Source: Lachnospiraceae bacterium (GTDB lineage: Bacteria; Bacillota; Clostridia; Lachnospirales; Lachnospiraceae). Taken from it: a DNA stretch of 18,725 nucleotides. Below the pieces are notes generated by a model. It ran no database searches, was not told where the DNA came from, and was given only the letters and a program-made list of their open reading frames with translations. Every line of letters starts with the position of its first letter. Positions within the stretch are counted from its first letter, which is position 1. The DNA lies in contig DMLD01000023.1 of NCBI GenBank assembly GCA_003453515.1, positions 1 through 18,725 of the forward strand, in the 5' to 3' direction. The position numbers and the translations under genes were made by a program. Positions 1 through 7,530 of this stretch are shown piece after piece.

Positions 1-377
1 TCAAGGAGCTTCTTCTTGTTGAACTCGGTATTGTTTGCAACATCGGAAATATTCTGCTTGAGCTGATCGACCTCATCTTGGATCATCCTGCGGTCATCAT
101 CTGTCAGCACTGCCGTGTTCTGCGCCTGCACTGCCAGGGTACGGATCCTGCTTAAGGAATCTGCTATCTTATCCGTAGCACCGTCTGCCACGTTTAAAAG
201 CGATTTGACATCTTCGGCGTTCTGCCGACCTTGTGTCAATCCGTTGACCTGGGCATTTTCTTTTTCTACGATCGCCGACTCCGCTGCTCCGTCAGCGGCA
301 CTCATGAGCTTGCTTCCGCTCGCGATCGCTGCGGTGTAGTAGCCTGCACCACCGGAAATGCTTGAAATCTCACTCAT
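1..377 (-). CDS. Flagellin-like protein, N-terminal part (cut by window edge)
   Basis: About 125 codons are visible from ATG at 377; the gene runs off the left edge. GAGG lies 9 nt before the ATG. Residues about 14-125 align by eye with the flagellin N-terminal domain: the SADGAAESAIVEKENAQVNG stretch matches the usual ADDAAGLAISEKMRAQ..G, then LLNVADGATDKIADSLSRI, RTLAVQAQN, and DEVDQLKQNISDVANNTEFN. This coiled-coil D0/D1 region polymerises in flagellar filaments. The usual first ~25 residues (an MRINHN.. start and NRQL-type helix) are replaced by a short Gly/Ser segment, MSEISSISGGAGYYTA. This resembles short flagellin paralogues of Lachnospiraceae rather than a main filament subunit, though the C-terminus cannot be inspected. 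It lies 154 nt downstream of a lipoprotein gene on the same strand and has its own promoter-like sequence. Confidence 0.85.
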   Translation of the reverse strand, partial: MSEISSISGGAGYYTAAIASGSKLMSAADGAAESAIVEKENAQVNGLTQGRQNAEDVKSLLNVADGATDKIADSLSRIRTLAVQAQNTAVLTDDDRRMIQDEVDQLKQNISDVANNTEFNKKKLL

Positions 378-488
378 CCTAAATCGCCTCACTTTCCATT
401 GCTATACAAATACTGATCATACCTGTATTTGCCGACTTCCTGCAGCATGAACCACGTTATGCTCTAACGCCTGCGTCCACTTATGTTT

Positions 489-518
489 AGTATAGCACAG
501 GTGACGACGACTTGTAAA
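489..518 (-). promoter_or_regulatory. Sigma-A-type promoter for the flagellin-like gene
   Basis: On the minus strand, -35 TTTACA (513-518) and -10 TATACT (489-494) are separated by 18 bp, five of six consensus matches in each box. The predicted transcript would start near 482 with a leader of about 105 nt before the ATG at 377. The -35 box begins only 14 nt after the stop codon of the upstream lipoprotein gene. No sigma-D (FliA) motif was recognised, which would be expected for a filament flagellin. Confidence 0.55.
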
Positions 519-531
519 GCGTTTTTTTCGC

Positions 532-1209
532 TTACTTAGTATCTATGCGAAGATCCGGGAATAACTGTTCTGCCAGAGTGTCTGCGTTTGACTCAGCGTC
601 AATTGGCGTGCTGATACCGTACAGATATACGCCACTGTCAGTGAATGTAACAAAAACCTGCCACTGCCTCGTATCCTCGTTTGATCCGGATGTGAATCTG
701 ACTACATACACCGGATATGTTGTATTCTCAGAGTATACATTGCTCGGTTTAGATCTTGCATCATCATTTGCGCCACTGTCCGATAAACCCGTAGCCAGGT
801 TAAGTGCGTATTCTCCCTCTCCGGTACCATCATCCGGCAAAGCGATCCCACCCTGTTCATAAACTGTCAGCATACCATCCTTAGCGGCACTTTTTACAAA
901 ATAGCTGCCATCTTCGTTTTTTTCATCGATGACGGTCTCAAGACCAATCAGGAGATCCTCACCGCCGGCAAGACGCAGAGAGCTTGCCGATGCTTCCTCC
1001 TGTTCCTCTGTAGCATTATTATCCTCAGGCTTCACGTCATCCGTTTCCTTTGATTCGGCTGTCTCCTCAGCTTCCGGCTCTGTCTTCTCAGGCTCCTCGG
1101 TTTTAGCGGGAGTCGCCTCGCCGGATTTTGACTTCTCGTCAGAACCACAGCCTGCAAGAGCAAGCACCATGGTAAGCATCATCATAATCGTCAAAAGTCT
1201 TTTTTTCAT
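532..1209 (-). CDS. Putative lipoprotein with acidic Glu/Pro/Thr linker
   Basis: The open frame extends to 1263, but ATG at 1209 is chosen because GGAGG sits 6 nt upstream and translation then begins with MKKRLL and a hydrophobic signal. The 225-residue product has a lipobox, LALAGC, with the lipidated cysteine at residue 21. Residues about 22-75 are a low-complexity Glu/Pro/Thr/Lys tether. The remaining ~150 residues form a compact domain (segments ..LIGLETVIDE.., YPVYVVRFTSG, RQWQVFVTF) that I do not recognise. It should be anchored on the outer face of the cytoplasmic membrane. It is divergent from the secreted-protein gene at 1438 and shares an intergenic palindrome with it. No clear terminator follows: the AAGCG/CGCTT stem over the stop codon lacks a U-run. 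Confidence 0.8.
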   Translation of the reverse strand: MKKRLLTIMMMLTMVLALAGCGSDEKSKSGEATPAKTEEPEKTEPEAEETAESKETDDVKPEDNNATEEQEEASASSLRLAGGEDLLIGLETVIDEKNEDGSYFVKSAAKDGMLTVYEQGGIALPDDGTGEGEYALNLATGLSDSGANDDARSKPSNVYSENTTYPVYVVRFTSGSNEDTRQWQVFVTFTDSGVYLYGISTPIDAESNADTLAEQLFPDLRIDTK

Positions 1210-1284
1210 ATTTTTCCTCCAATTCATTGATTTCCTTGAATTCACCGTTCCCTCTGAATTCATCGTTTCCTTATACCGTTATTG

Positions 1285-1331
1285 ACTATATACCGTTAAA
1301 TTTGATTTATATACTAACCAAAAGTTAGTTT
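1285..1331. promoter_or_regulatory. Shared palindromic operator, copy 1
   Basis: This lies in the divergent gap between the lipoprotein (start 1209, minus) and the secreted protein (start 1438, plus). The core at 1313-1329 is ACTAAC-CAAAA-GTTAGT, a perfect 6-bp inverted repeat. Positions 1301-1331 match 4722-4752 with one mismatch in 31 bp, and ACTATATA at 1285 lies 16 bp before the block in both copies. The conserved spacing suggests a promoter/operator unit rather than a chance palindrome; the binding protein is not identified. A -10-like TATACT at 1352-1357 may serve the plus-strand gene, but no good -35 accompanies it. Confidence 0.65.
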
Positions 1332-1437
1332 TTTCAGACCACTGCTTACTATATACTATAAGCGTTATCGAAACCCAAACGCAGACCCGGATCGAGCTAC
1401 GGGTCATATGATCGAATCTCAGATAGGAGGATACATC

Positions 1438-2379
1438 ATGCACAGCTACAAAAAAAGAAGTATAGGAATGGTTTTTCTGTCATTTATCGCACTTACAATC
1501 CTGTCCGTATTTTTCTCAGGACAAATATCCTCCGCAAAAAAGAAGGTCGTAAAAGATACATATGTCGTATTGCAGTCGCAGTCAAAGCATATCGGCCACT
1601 CATACAAGAACCGTATTATCAACAGTAACCCCAAGAAGATCAAGATAAAGAAGAATAAGCAGGAAGGGATATTTGTCACGGCAAAAAAACCGGGCAAGGC
1701 CAAGCTCAAGGTGATCACAAAAAAGACAAAATACATCTACACGATCAAAGTACTGTCTATAGACGATATCGAAAAAACTGCAACAAAGAAGCTCAACGAG
1801 AAGCTCAGCAAGCTTGGTATATCCTCCGGTTACGTACTTGCAGATCTGAACGGGGATAAGGTGACTGATCTCTATGCCAATGGTTGCTGCTACGCATATA
1901 ACTATTTTAAAAAAAAGCTGATAAAGATAACGCTCGATGTATGTCCGGAAAACATAGAAAGCATCCGGATATCACAGGAGAAAAGGATGATCTATCTGGA
2001 GGCAGCACCGGGAACCGCGGCAAGAACCACGGAAGCCCCGTCGGTTTTGACTCCTCCGACCACAAAAGACGATGATTTTGACCCATACTACGGGACGCCC
2101 ATAGGAGTGTTCTACGGCTTTGACGATACCACCTATTATGATGATGGCTTTTTCCTGGTAAACCGTGATTACTCAATTCAAAAATACACCTTCCCACAGT
2201 ACTTTGTAGACTCCAAAATATTTGTCGAGGGAACTGATTATTATTTCTTCAATGATGTAAATTATGATCAGGACGACTATTGGTATGAGCCGTTTGCAAA
2301 AGAGGATATAGAAAAAAAGATCGATTCATTGATGCCGGACAGTATACTTTTTCCTGTAAATGCAAGTAGTGGGGAATAA
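1438..2379 (+). CDS. Secreted protein with BIG_2-like domain and calcium-loop motif
   Basis: ATG at 1438 is preferred over the upstream in-frame ATG at 1408 because AGGAGG (1425-1430) lies 7 nt before it and the product then starts with MHSYKKRS and a hydrophobic export signal (to about residue 33, cleavage near SSA). The 313-residue product has a Lys-rich BIG_2-like beta-sandwich at about 38-107 (the TAKKPGKAKLKV turn is typical), a dockerin/EF-hand-like loop DLNGDKVTDL at 136-145, a Thr/Pro linker around 196-213, and an Asp/Tyr-rich C-terminal part. The linker and C-terminal domain are unrecognised. It probably acts outside the cell or in the wall. The stop codon lies inside a terminator-like hairpin. 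It shares the BIG_2-like plus DxNxD layout with the protein at 2403-4382, which points to related roles. Confidence 0.75.
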   Translation: MHSYKKRSIGMVFLSFIALTILSVFFSGQISSAKKKVVKDTYVVLQSQSKHIGHSYKNRIINSNPKKIKIKKNKQEGIFVTAKKPGKAKLKVITKKTKYIYTIKVLSIDDIEKTATKKLNEKLSKLGISSGYVLADLNGDKVTDLYANGCCYAYNYFKKKLIKITLDVCPENIESIRISQEKRMIYLEAAPGTAARTTEAPSVLTPPTTKDDDFDPYYGTPIGVFYGFDDTTYYDDGFFLVNRDYSIQKYTFPQYFVDSKIFVEGTDYYFFNDVNYDQDDYWYEPFAKEDIEKKIDSLMPDSILFPVNASSGE

Positions 2380-2391
2380 TATCCCCACTAC
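2366..2391. terminator. Hairpin between convergent genes, likely bidirectional terminator
   Basis: GTAGTGGGGA (2366-2375) and TCCCCACTAC (2382-2391) form a perfect 10-bp stem with a 6-nt loop. It sits between two convergent genes (ends 2379 and 2403), and the last codons and stop of the plus-strand gene are in the left arm and loop. The downstream sequence is only moderately T-rich on the plus strand and poor on the minus strand, so termination efficiency is uncertain. Confidence 0.7.
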
Positions 2392-2402
2392 CTGTCTGTT
2401 CT

Positions 2403-4382
2403 TTATTCGTTATATCCAACCGGATATTTCTTGATATTCCATACGTATTTTTTCTTACCGTCCTGAGCTTTTTTGAGCTTCACCGTAACCTTAATATGAG
2501 CCTTCCCCTTCTTCAATCCCTTCACCTTAAACATAGCTCCGTAGCTCGTATTTTTTTTCTTACTTACGATCTTTACAATCTTAGGAGAATAATTCTTTAC
2601 GGTAAAGGATGTAATACTGTTTCCTTCCCGAAGTCCTGAAACCACCTCCTCGTGGATCTCTCCCACCTCAGGTCCAAAAAGAGGATATCCCGGATCACAG
2701 GAAATTGTCAACGGCCAATCACTTTCAGCATCTGATTTGTTTCCTGCCACCACCTTCGGTTCCCAGAAGATGCCTTTATCAAATTTTGTTGTTTCCGCAT
2801 ATATCTGATCGCCGACTGCGGGGTTCAACATATTATGGATTTCCTCATATGTAGTCTCATCCATCTCCGCACCGGTTAGGAACCATTTTTCCGAACCATC
2901 CGCCATATATGTATAAAAATGCCCCGCACCTCCGGAATAGAGCTCAAATGCAACGTTTTGGTTGACGGTTATCTTTCTTGTGGATGTCCCGGTCCCATTT
3001 GTCACATTGTCACCAATCTCAAGTGTTCGCGGTTTAGCTCCATCTCCTGTATATGTTCCCATCACCTGAGCATTGAGAACGGGATCCCACTCCGGCTCGT
3101 TTGGTATGCCCTCGCCTATTCCATAGCTGTATGTCCACAAACTGTTTGGAAGGATACCGGAAAGCTCTGACGGGTACAATCCTATATAAGCAATTCTTCC
3201 GGAATATGCCCCTTCCGTATAGAAGCTCATCCTCGCGACCTGATCGCCGAATCCAAACGTATACTCCATCGTTTTGTAGCTCTTTTCACCGTTAAGCGAA
3301 GTGCCTTCCTGCGTGCTGACCTGCCCCGAACAATTCGCTTCAATGCACAAAACCACCTTGCCGTCAGCATCGACTCCCGAGGTGAGAAGCTCACACACAA
3401 TATCATCTCCAAAAATAGAGTCCCTCATCTCCGTATAATCTTCTTTGGTGTTTGGTCCGAACACATAGCGCTTCAAATCTGATTCCGGCTCATAAAAATC
3501 GGTTGGCTTCAGCGTGTTTACATAACTAAAGGCCGCATACTTATCCTGATCCGTCGTCGCTGATACATCCGTATTCATGACAAGGGTTGTGCTTGCCGTG
3601 AGCCCGTATGATGAATATGTGCACAGATCCTTGCTGTAATAGCTGTATGCCGCAAGCTCCATAGGATAATAGTCTGTATCGGGGATGGCTTTTGTCTTTA
3701 TCAGCTTCAGCTTTTTCACTGATTTAAGCTGTTTAAAATATGCTTTCTTGGACAGCTTCTTTTTGTTCTTGGTATATTTGTTTTTATTCAGCATGGAATA
3801 TGTTGTTTTTTTCTTAAGCTTACCTTTTTTTGTAATGCAGCCGGTGATTATACTGTTTTTATACAATCCGCCGGAGGTGATAAATACTATCTGACTTTTT
3901 TTTGGCTGTTTCCTGATCTCAGTGACATTTGACACCGCTCCTGCAAGATTAACCTGAAGGCCTTCGGCATCATAGGTATATATATGAACATTTAAAGTGC
4001 TCACGCCTGTTTTTTTATATACCTTCCCGGGCCATGTCATGATAAGCTCCGGAACGCTGTCACGGTTGATATCATACAGTTGATACTTTGCACTCTCTTT
4101 TTCGGAATTTGCCTTAAGATTTTGTGCCTCCGAGATCAGCGCCGACTCGACATCCGTGTTTCTCTCCTCATAAGTGACCGCCATAGGTCCGTATGTATCC
4201 ATGTTTATGTTTTTATACATATTGGACCTTGTCAATTCACAAAGCCCCTCCCACGTCGGAGCAGCCTCCCATACACTGACGGTTTTTGCTGCCCTTACCG
4301 GTGCCTCCGTGTACGATGATGCACACATGGTCAGCATCATGATCGCAGCAACAGCTGATACGGTTTTCTTAAAGATTTTCAT
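2403..4382 (-). CDS. Large secreted protein with DxNxD motif and C-terminal BIG_2-like domain
   Basis: ATG at 4382 is chosen over the frame's upstream limit at 4550: GGAGG lies 5 nt before it, the product starts MKIFKKTVSA with a Sec signal (cleavage near residue 31), and the longer form would overlap the DUF2442 gene. The 659-residue product carries DINRDSVPEL at 104-113, the calcium-loop-like motif common in clostridial surface proteins, a very Lys-rich stretch at about 163-215, a long central region with many aromatic and Gly residues that I do not recognise, and a BIG_2-like domain in the last ~85 residues (KVKGLKKGKAHIKVTVKLKK). It is likely an extracellular or wall-associated protein. 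It follows the DUF2442 gene by 34 nt and is probably co-transcribed with it from the palindrome-containing region at 4706-4752. Confidence 0.75.
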   Translation of the reverse strand: MKIFKKTVSAVAAIMMLTMCASSYTEAPVRAAKTVSVWEAAPTWEGLCELTRSNMYKNINMDTYGPMAVTYEERNTDVESALISEAQNLKANSEKESAKYQLYDINRDSVPELIMTWPGKVYKKTGVSTLNVHIYTYDAEGLQVNLAGAVSNVTEIRKQPKKSQIVFITSGGLYKNSIITGCITKKGKLKKKTTYSMLNKNKYTKNKKKLSKKAYFKQLKSVKKLKLIKTKAIPDTDYYPMELAAYSYYSKDLCTYSSYGLTASTTLVMNTDVSATTDQDKYAAFSYVNTLKPTDFYEPESDLKRYVFGPNTKEDYTEMRDSIFGDDIVCELLTSGVDADGKVVLCIEANCSGQVSTQEGTSLNGEKSYKTMEYTFGFGDQVARMSFYTEGAYSGRIAYIGLYPSELSGILPNSLWTYSYGIGEGIPNEPEWDPVLNAQVMGTYTGDGAKPRTLEIGDNVTNGTGTSTRKITVNQNVAFELYSGGAGHFYTYMADGSEKWFLTGAEMDETTYEEIHNMLNPAVGDQIYAETTKFDKGIFWEPKVVAGNKSDAESDWPLTISCDPGYPLFGPEVGEIHEEVVSGLREGNSITSFTVKNYSPKIVKIVSKKKNTSYGAMFKVKGLKKGKAHIKVTVKLKKAQDGKKKYVWNIKKYPVGYNE

Positions 4383-4416
4383 ACTTACCTCCACTTCTTT
4401 TACAGTTCTCCGTTTT

Positions 4417-4653
4417 TTAGAGTTCTCCGCATGCCATAGACAATATCTCGTCATATGACAGTTCCACATCTCTCCACCTGACATAGGTGCCATTGGTAAC
4501 AACGTTTTCCCATACTGCAGGATCATTGAGAGGGTGGAAACGGATCCCACTGAGCCGTTCCGTCATGTCAAGAAACAGTACACTCCCGGTACAGAACTCA
4601 ACACGCAGAACATGATCATTTCCCGAGGAAACAGCTTTGATGTGTTTTTCCAT
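4417..4653 (-). CDS. DUF2442 family protein
   Basis: The 78-residue product from ATG at 4653 is preferred over GTG at 4686 because AAAGGA lies 7 nt upstream. By eye it fits DUF2442 along its length: a first strand (HVLRVEFCTGSVLFLD), the middle FHPLNDPAVWENV, and the ending YVRWRDVELSYDEIL. DUF2442 proteins are small, cytoplasmic and functionally poorly defined; some are encoded beside DUF4160 genes in toxin-antitoxin-like pairs, but no DUF4160 gene is present here. It is the first gene of a likely two-gene transcript with the secreted protein at 2403-4382. Confidence 0.75.
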   Translation of the reverse strand: MEKHIKAVSSGNDHVLRVEFCTGSVLFLDMTERLSGIRFHPLNDPAVWENVVTNGTYVRWRDVELSYDEILSMACGEL

Positions 4654-4705
4654 AGCTACATCCTTTCCCTGTGCAGATTTGATCACCTATCACATCAGTA
4701 TTTTT

Positions 4706-4752
4706 ACTATATATCAGGCTTTTTGATTTATATACTAACCAAAGGTTAGTTT
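4706..4752. promoter_or_regulatory. Shared palindromic operator, copy 2
   Basis: This lies between the DUF2442 gene (minus, start 4653) and the LuxR-type regulator (plus, start 4912). The core at 4734-4750 is ACTAACC-AAA-GGTTAGT, a perfect 7-bp inverted repeat. The 31-bp block 4722-4752 differs from copy 1 (1301-1331) at one position, and ACTATATA at 4706 has the same 16-bp offset. On the plus strand TTAGTT within the palindrome is 17 bp from TAATAC, a possible weak promoter toward the regulator gene. Confidence 0.65.
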
Positions 4753-4828
4753 CTTAAATAGTAAGACATAATACTGAATCGATGAGCAAAGCAGCTTCTT
4801 ATGGCTGTATGGAAATATCGTTGCGGTA

Positions 4829-4857
4829 TTGATTTTTTCCGAACTATGTAATAAAAT
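4829..4857 (+). promoter_or_regulatory. Promoter for the LuxR/MalT-type regulator
   Basis: TTGATT (4829-4834), a 17-bp spacer and TAAAAT (4852-4857) fit a sigma-A promoter, with a start near 4864 and a leader of about 48 nt. The -10 box lies inside a 21-bp inverted repeat. Confidence 0.5.
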
Positions 4858-4866
4858 ATATTACAT
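4846..4866. promoter_or_regulatory. 21-bp inverted repeat over the -10 box (candidate operator)
   Basis: ATGTAATA (4846-4853) and TATTACAT (4859-4866) are perfect 8-bp arms around an AAATA centre. The repeat covers the -10 box and the likely start site of the regulator gene, a position where a bound protein would block transcription. AT-rich arms make it a poor RNA hairpin, which favours a DNA site. Confidence 0.5.
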
Positions 4867-4911
4867 CGGATCGCGGAACACCGGTATACCATAAGACAAG
4901 GAGAAAAGCAT

Positions 4912-7413
4912 ATGAGACCGGAGCAAGCCCCCACCTTTCATGCACAATATATGTCAGAACGCATAAGAGAGACACTAAGAACTGTTAAAAATCATGCTTT
5001 GACGTCTGTTGTTGCTCCGATGGGATACGGAAAGACAACGGCAATAAACTGGTATCTTGAAAATGAAAAAGCATCTCTAGATGCAACAGTCATGCGCATC
5101 AGCATTTATTCTGATAATCTCATGATGTTTTGGAGACAGTTTCAAAAAGCATTTTCATCTACGGAGATCGCAGACAGCATATTAAAAACGGATTTTCCGG
5201 ATACCAGGGCGGGCCTGTATTTTTTCATGGAAATGATAGGCGATTACCTTAATGAAAACAAAAAAATCCACTATATATTTATAGATGATTATCATCTGCT
5301 CATGCATCCTTCCGTAACCCGATTTATCATCGAACTAGCAGAGCATGCCCCGGATAATCTGCGTACCATCGTAGCGTCCAGGAATGTATTTGTTCCGCAC
5401 AAATCTGTGATAGAGCTCGGAAACAGACTGTATATGATCACCAAAAATGATCTGTCACTGAACCATACGGAGATCTTATCCTACTGCCATCTGTGCGGAG
5501 TCACCTTAGACGACCCCGAGCTTGAGGCGTTATACGCTCTGTCCGAGGGATGGTTTTCCGGCATCTGTCTGTGTCTGAGAAGCTATGCACAAAACGGCAG
5601 CATGCCGCTCAGCTGCGAAAGCATATACGATATGATGGATGAAGTTTTACTATCAGACTCCGAGGAATCGGAAATGGAGTTTCTGCTGTCTCTTTGTCTT
5701 GCCGACGAAATAAGTGAAGATATGGCCGTTTTTTTATCCGGACGCAAGGATGCTCCGGCGCTTCTTTCGGATGCGATCAGCAGGAATTCTTTTATCACAC
5801 GTCTTCATGATAACCGTACATATCGCCTTCACCATATACTGAAGGAATGTGTGAGAAGAACATTTAATAAGCTTTCGGATATCAAAAAGAAATCATATTA
5901 TATAAAATATGCAAACTGGTATGAGGACCATGAATTGTATGCAAGGGCTATAGAGATGTACAGAGATGCCGGTGAGTGGAGCGGGCTTTTGAGAGTGATC
6001 AGAAAGGATCAGGCCATGGAGCTTTCGTATTTCACAAAGGATGAGGTTGAAGCCTGGGTAAACTCGTGCCCCGTCGAGACTCTGAAGAAGGATCCTTACG
6101 CGATTCTGGTTTTGATGAGAAGATATTTCAGCTGGCGGCTCGTTCCGCAAATGTATGAGCTCAAAAGCATATTTATTGACGCAGTGACCTCTTCGGATAC
6201 ATTTGAAGCAGAAGAAAAAAACAATCTGTTGGGTGAATGTGAGCTCGTCATGAGTTTTACCGCATATAACGATATAGAAAAAATGAGTGAGTTTCACAGA
6301 AGAGCCTGCGAGCTGATGAACAGACCAGCCATGACCATGTCAAACCGCGGAACATGGACCTTTGGCTCTCCATCGGTACTTGCAATGTTTCACAAAAAAG
6401 CAGGATGTCTTGACGCAGAGAACGACGCCATGCACAGCTGCATGCCGTATTATTACAGGCTGACCGATGATCACGGTATGGGCGCGGAATACATGATGGA
6501 GGCGGAAACCTGTGTTTTACGGGGAGAGATGAACCATGCGAAGATCGCACTTCGTCAGGGGCAGCTGAGAGCGGAGGCTGCTACAGGAAGACAAAAGGAA
6601 ATGCGCTTTATACTTCTTTGCGGTCTTTTTATAAAGCTGGAGATGTCGCTGGTCGGTGCAGCCAAACAGTTACAGGATTGGTATGAAAATGAGCTTTCGA
6701 TCATCAGTGAGTTCCGCTCGCCCATGCTTATAACAACACTTGATTTGTGCGCAGCATGGTATTTTTCCTTAATAGGCGAAACCCTAAAAATACCTGAGTG
6801 GATATCAAACGGCGAGCTTGAAGAGGCAAACCTTTTGTTTCCTGCAAAACCCGTTGCGGAGATAATCTACAATCAGGTTCTGTATGCAATGGGAAGATAT
6901 GATGATATATGTGCCAGAGAGGAAAAGTTGTCCGATCTGTGCTCGCTTTTTCCGTATGTTTATTGTCAGCTTTATCTTGAATTACAGTTGGCTGCAAGCT
7001 TCGTCCATCTGGATATGCCGGACAAGGCAGAACAGCATGTTAAAAAAGCACTGGAGACAGCAATCCCTGACAGGCTTATAATACCCTTTGCTTTTTTTGA
7101 TGAGCTTCTTCCGTACCTGGATAGAAAAACAAAAGAGGATGTATCCGAATGGTCGCTCGGATATAATGAGGTCCGCGAGAATAATAAAATGATGATCACC
7201 ATTCCCGAAGCACTGAACGAGCTGACGGGACAGGAGCTTAGAGTGGCTCTCCTCATGACTGACGGGAAGAAAAACAAGGATATATCCCGTACACTTTTCC
7301 TAAGCGAGGGAACCATCAAGCAATACATAAACAGGATATACGGAAAGCTCGGACTTACCGGGACGCCTGCCGAAAAGAGAGAACAACTGATAATGATGGT
7401 ATCAAGGTCCTGA
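4912..7413 (+). CDS. MalT/LuxR-type STAND ATPase transcriptional regulator
   Basis: The 833-residue product starts at ATG 4912 with AAGGAG 8 nt upstream. It has an N-terminal STAND-type P-loop module with Walker A APMGYGKTT (35-43) and Walker B HYIFIDDYH (120-128), a long helical middle (about 330-750) of the TPR-like kind that senses ligand or partner in MalT relatives, and a LuxR/GerE helix-turn-helix at about 765-825 (LTGQELRVALLM, NKDISRTLFLSEGTIKQYINRIYGKL). Family knowledge predicts ATP-dependent, signal-controlled DNA binding. Size is close to MalT (about 900). The inducer is unknown. Its neighbours and the repeated palindrome suggest it may control the flanking secreted-protein genes and itself; this is inference. 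Confidence 0.9.
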   Translation: MRPEQAPTFHAQYMSERIRETLRTVKNHALTSVVAPMGYGKTTAINWYLENEKASLDATVMRISIYSDNLMMFWRQFQKAFSSTEIADSILKTDFPDTRAGLYFFMEMIGDYLNENKKIHYIFIDDYHLLMHPSVTRFIIELAEHAPDNLRTIVASRNVFVPHKSVIELGNRLYMITKNDLSLNHTEILSYCHLCGVTLDDPELEALYALSEGWFSGICLCLRSYAQNGSMPLSCESIYDMMDEVLLSDSEESEMEFLLSLCLADEISEDMAVFLSGRKDAPALLSDAISRNSFITRLHDNRTYRLHHILKECVRRTFNKLSDIKKKSYYIKYANWYEDHELYARAIEMYRDAGEWSGLLRVIRKDQAMELSYFTKDEVEAWVNSCPVETLKKDPYAILVLMRRYFSWRLVPQMYELKSIFIDAVTSSDTFEAEEKNNLLGECELVMSFTAYNDIEKMSEFHRRACELMNRPAMTMSNRGTWTFGSPSVLAMFHKKAGCLDAENDAMHSCMPYYYRLTDDHGMGAEYMMEAETCVLRGEMNHAKIALRQGQLRAEAATGRQKEMRFILLCGLFIKLEMSLVGAAKQLQDWYENELSIISEFRSPMLITTLDLCAAWYFSLIGETLKIPEWISNGELEEANLLFPAKPVAEIIYNQVLYAMGRYDDICAREEKLSDLCSLFPYVYCQLYLELQLAASFVHLDMPDKAEQHVKKALETAIPDRLIIPFAFFDELLPYLDRKTKEDVSEWSLGYNEVRENNKMMITIPEALNELTGQELRVALLMTDGKKNKDISRTLFLSEGTIKQYINRIYGKLGLTGTPAEKREQLIMMVSRS

Positions 7414-7441
7414 GTATAACTCTTGTTTTTTTATTTAGCGG

Positions 7442-7470
7442 TTGTCAACCATCTGAAAATATGTTATACT
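7442..7470 (+). promoter_or_regulatory. Sigma-A promoter for the DHH phosphoesterase gene
   Basis: TTGTCA (7442-7447), a 17-bp spacer and TATACT (7465-7470) give a good sigma-A promoter, with a start near 7477 and a 54-nt leader. It is flanked by a 9-bp inverted repeat, ACTCTTGTT (7419-7427) and AACAAGAGT (7473-7481). Confidence 0.75.
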
Positions 7471-7530
7471 TGAACAAGAGTGTGGATTCTTATCCCAAAT
7501 ACAGATGTGAAACGAGGAATGGAGGGTAAT

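Noticed and set aside
115..339. Plus-strand 74-codon frame at the left edge
   Set aside because: It is antisense to the flagellin-like gene, which has recognisable motifs and a ribosome site.
517..533. AAGCG/CGCTT stem at the end of the lipoprotein gene as a terminator
   Set aside because: The stem is only 5 bp, and the A-run is in the loop with no U-run after it.
4320..4382. Cysteine 20 of the same protein as a lipobox
   Set aside because: The preceding residues LTM do not fit the lipobox position before Cys; a signal peptidase I site near residue 31 fits better.
4383..4550. Longer N-terminus for the 659-residue secreted protein
   Set aside because: It would overlap the DUF2442 gene out of frame and hide the signal peptide; GGAGG before 4382 decides the start.
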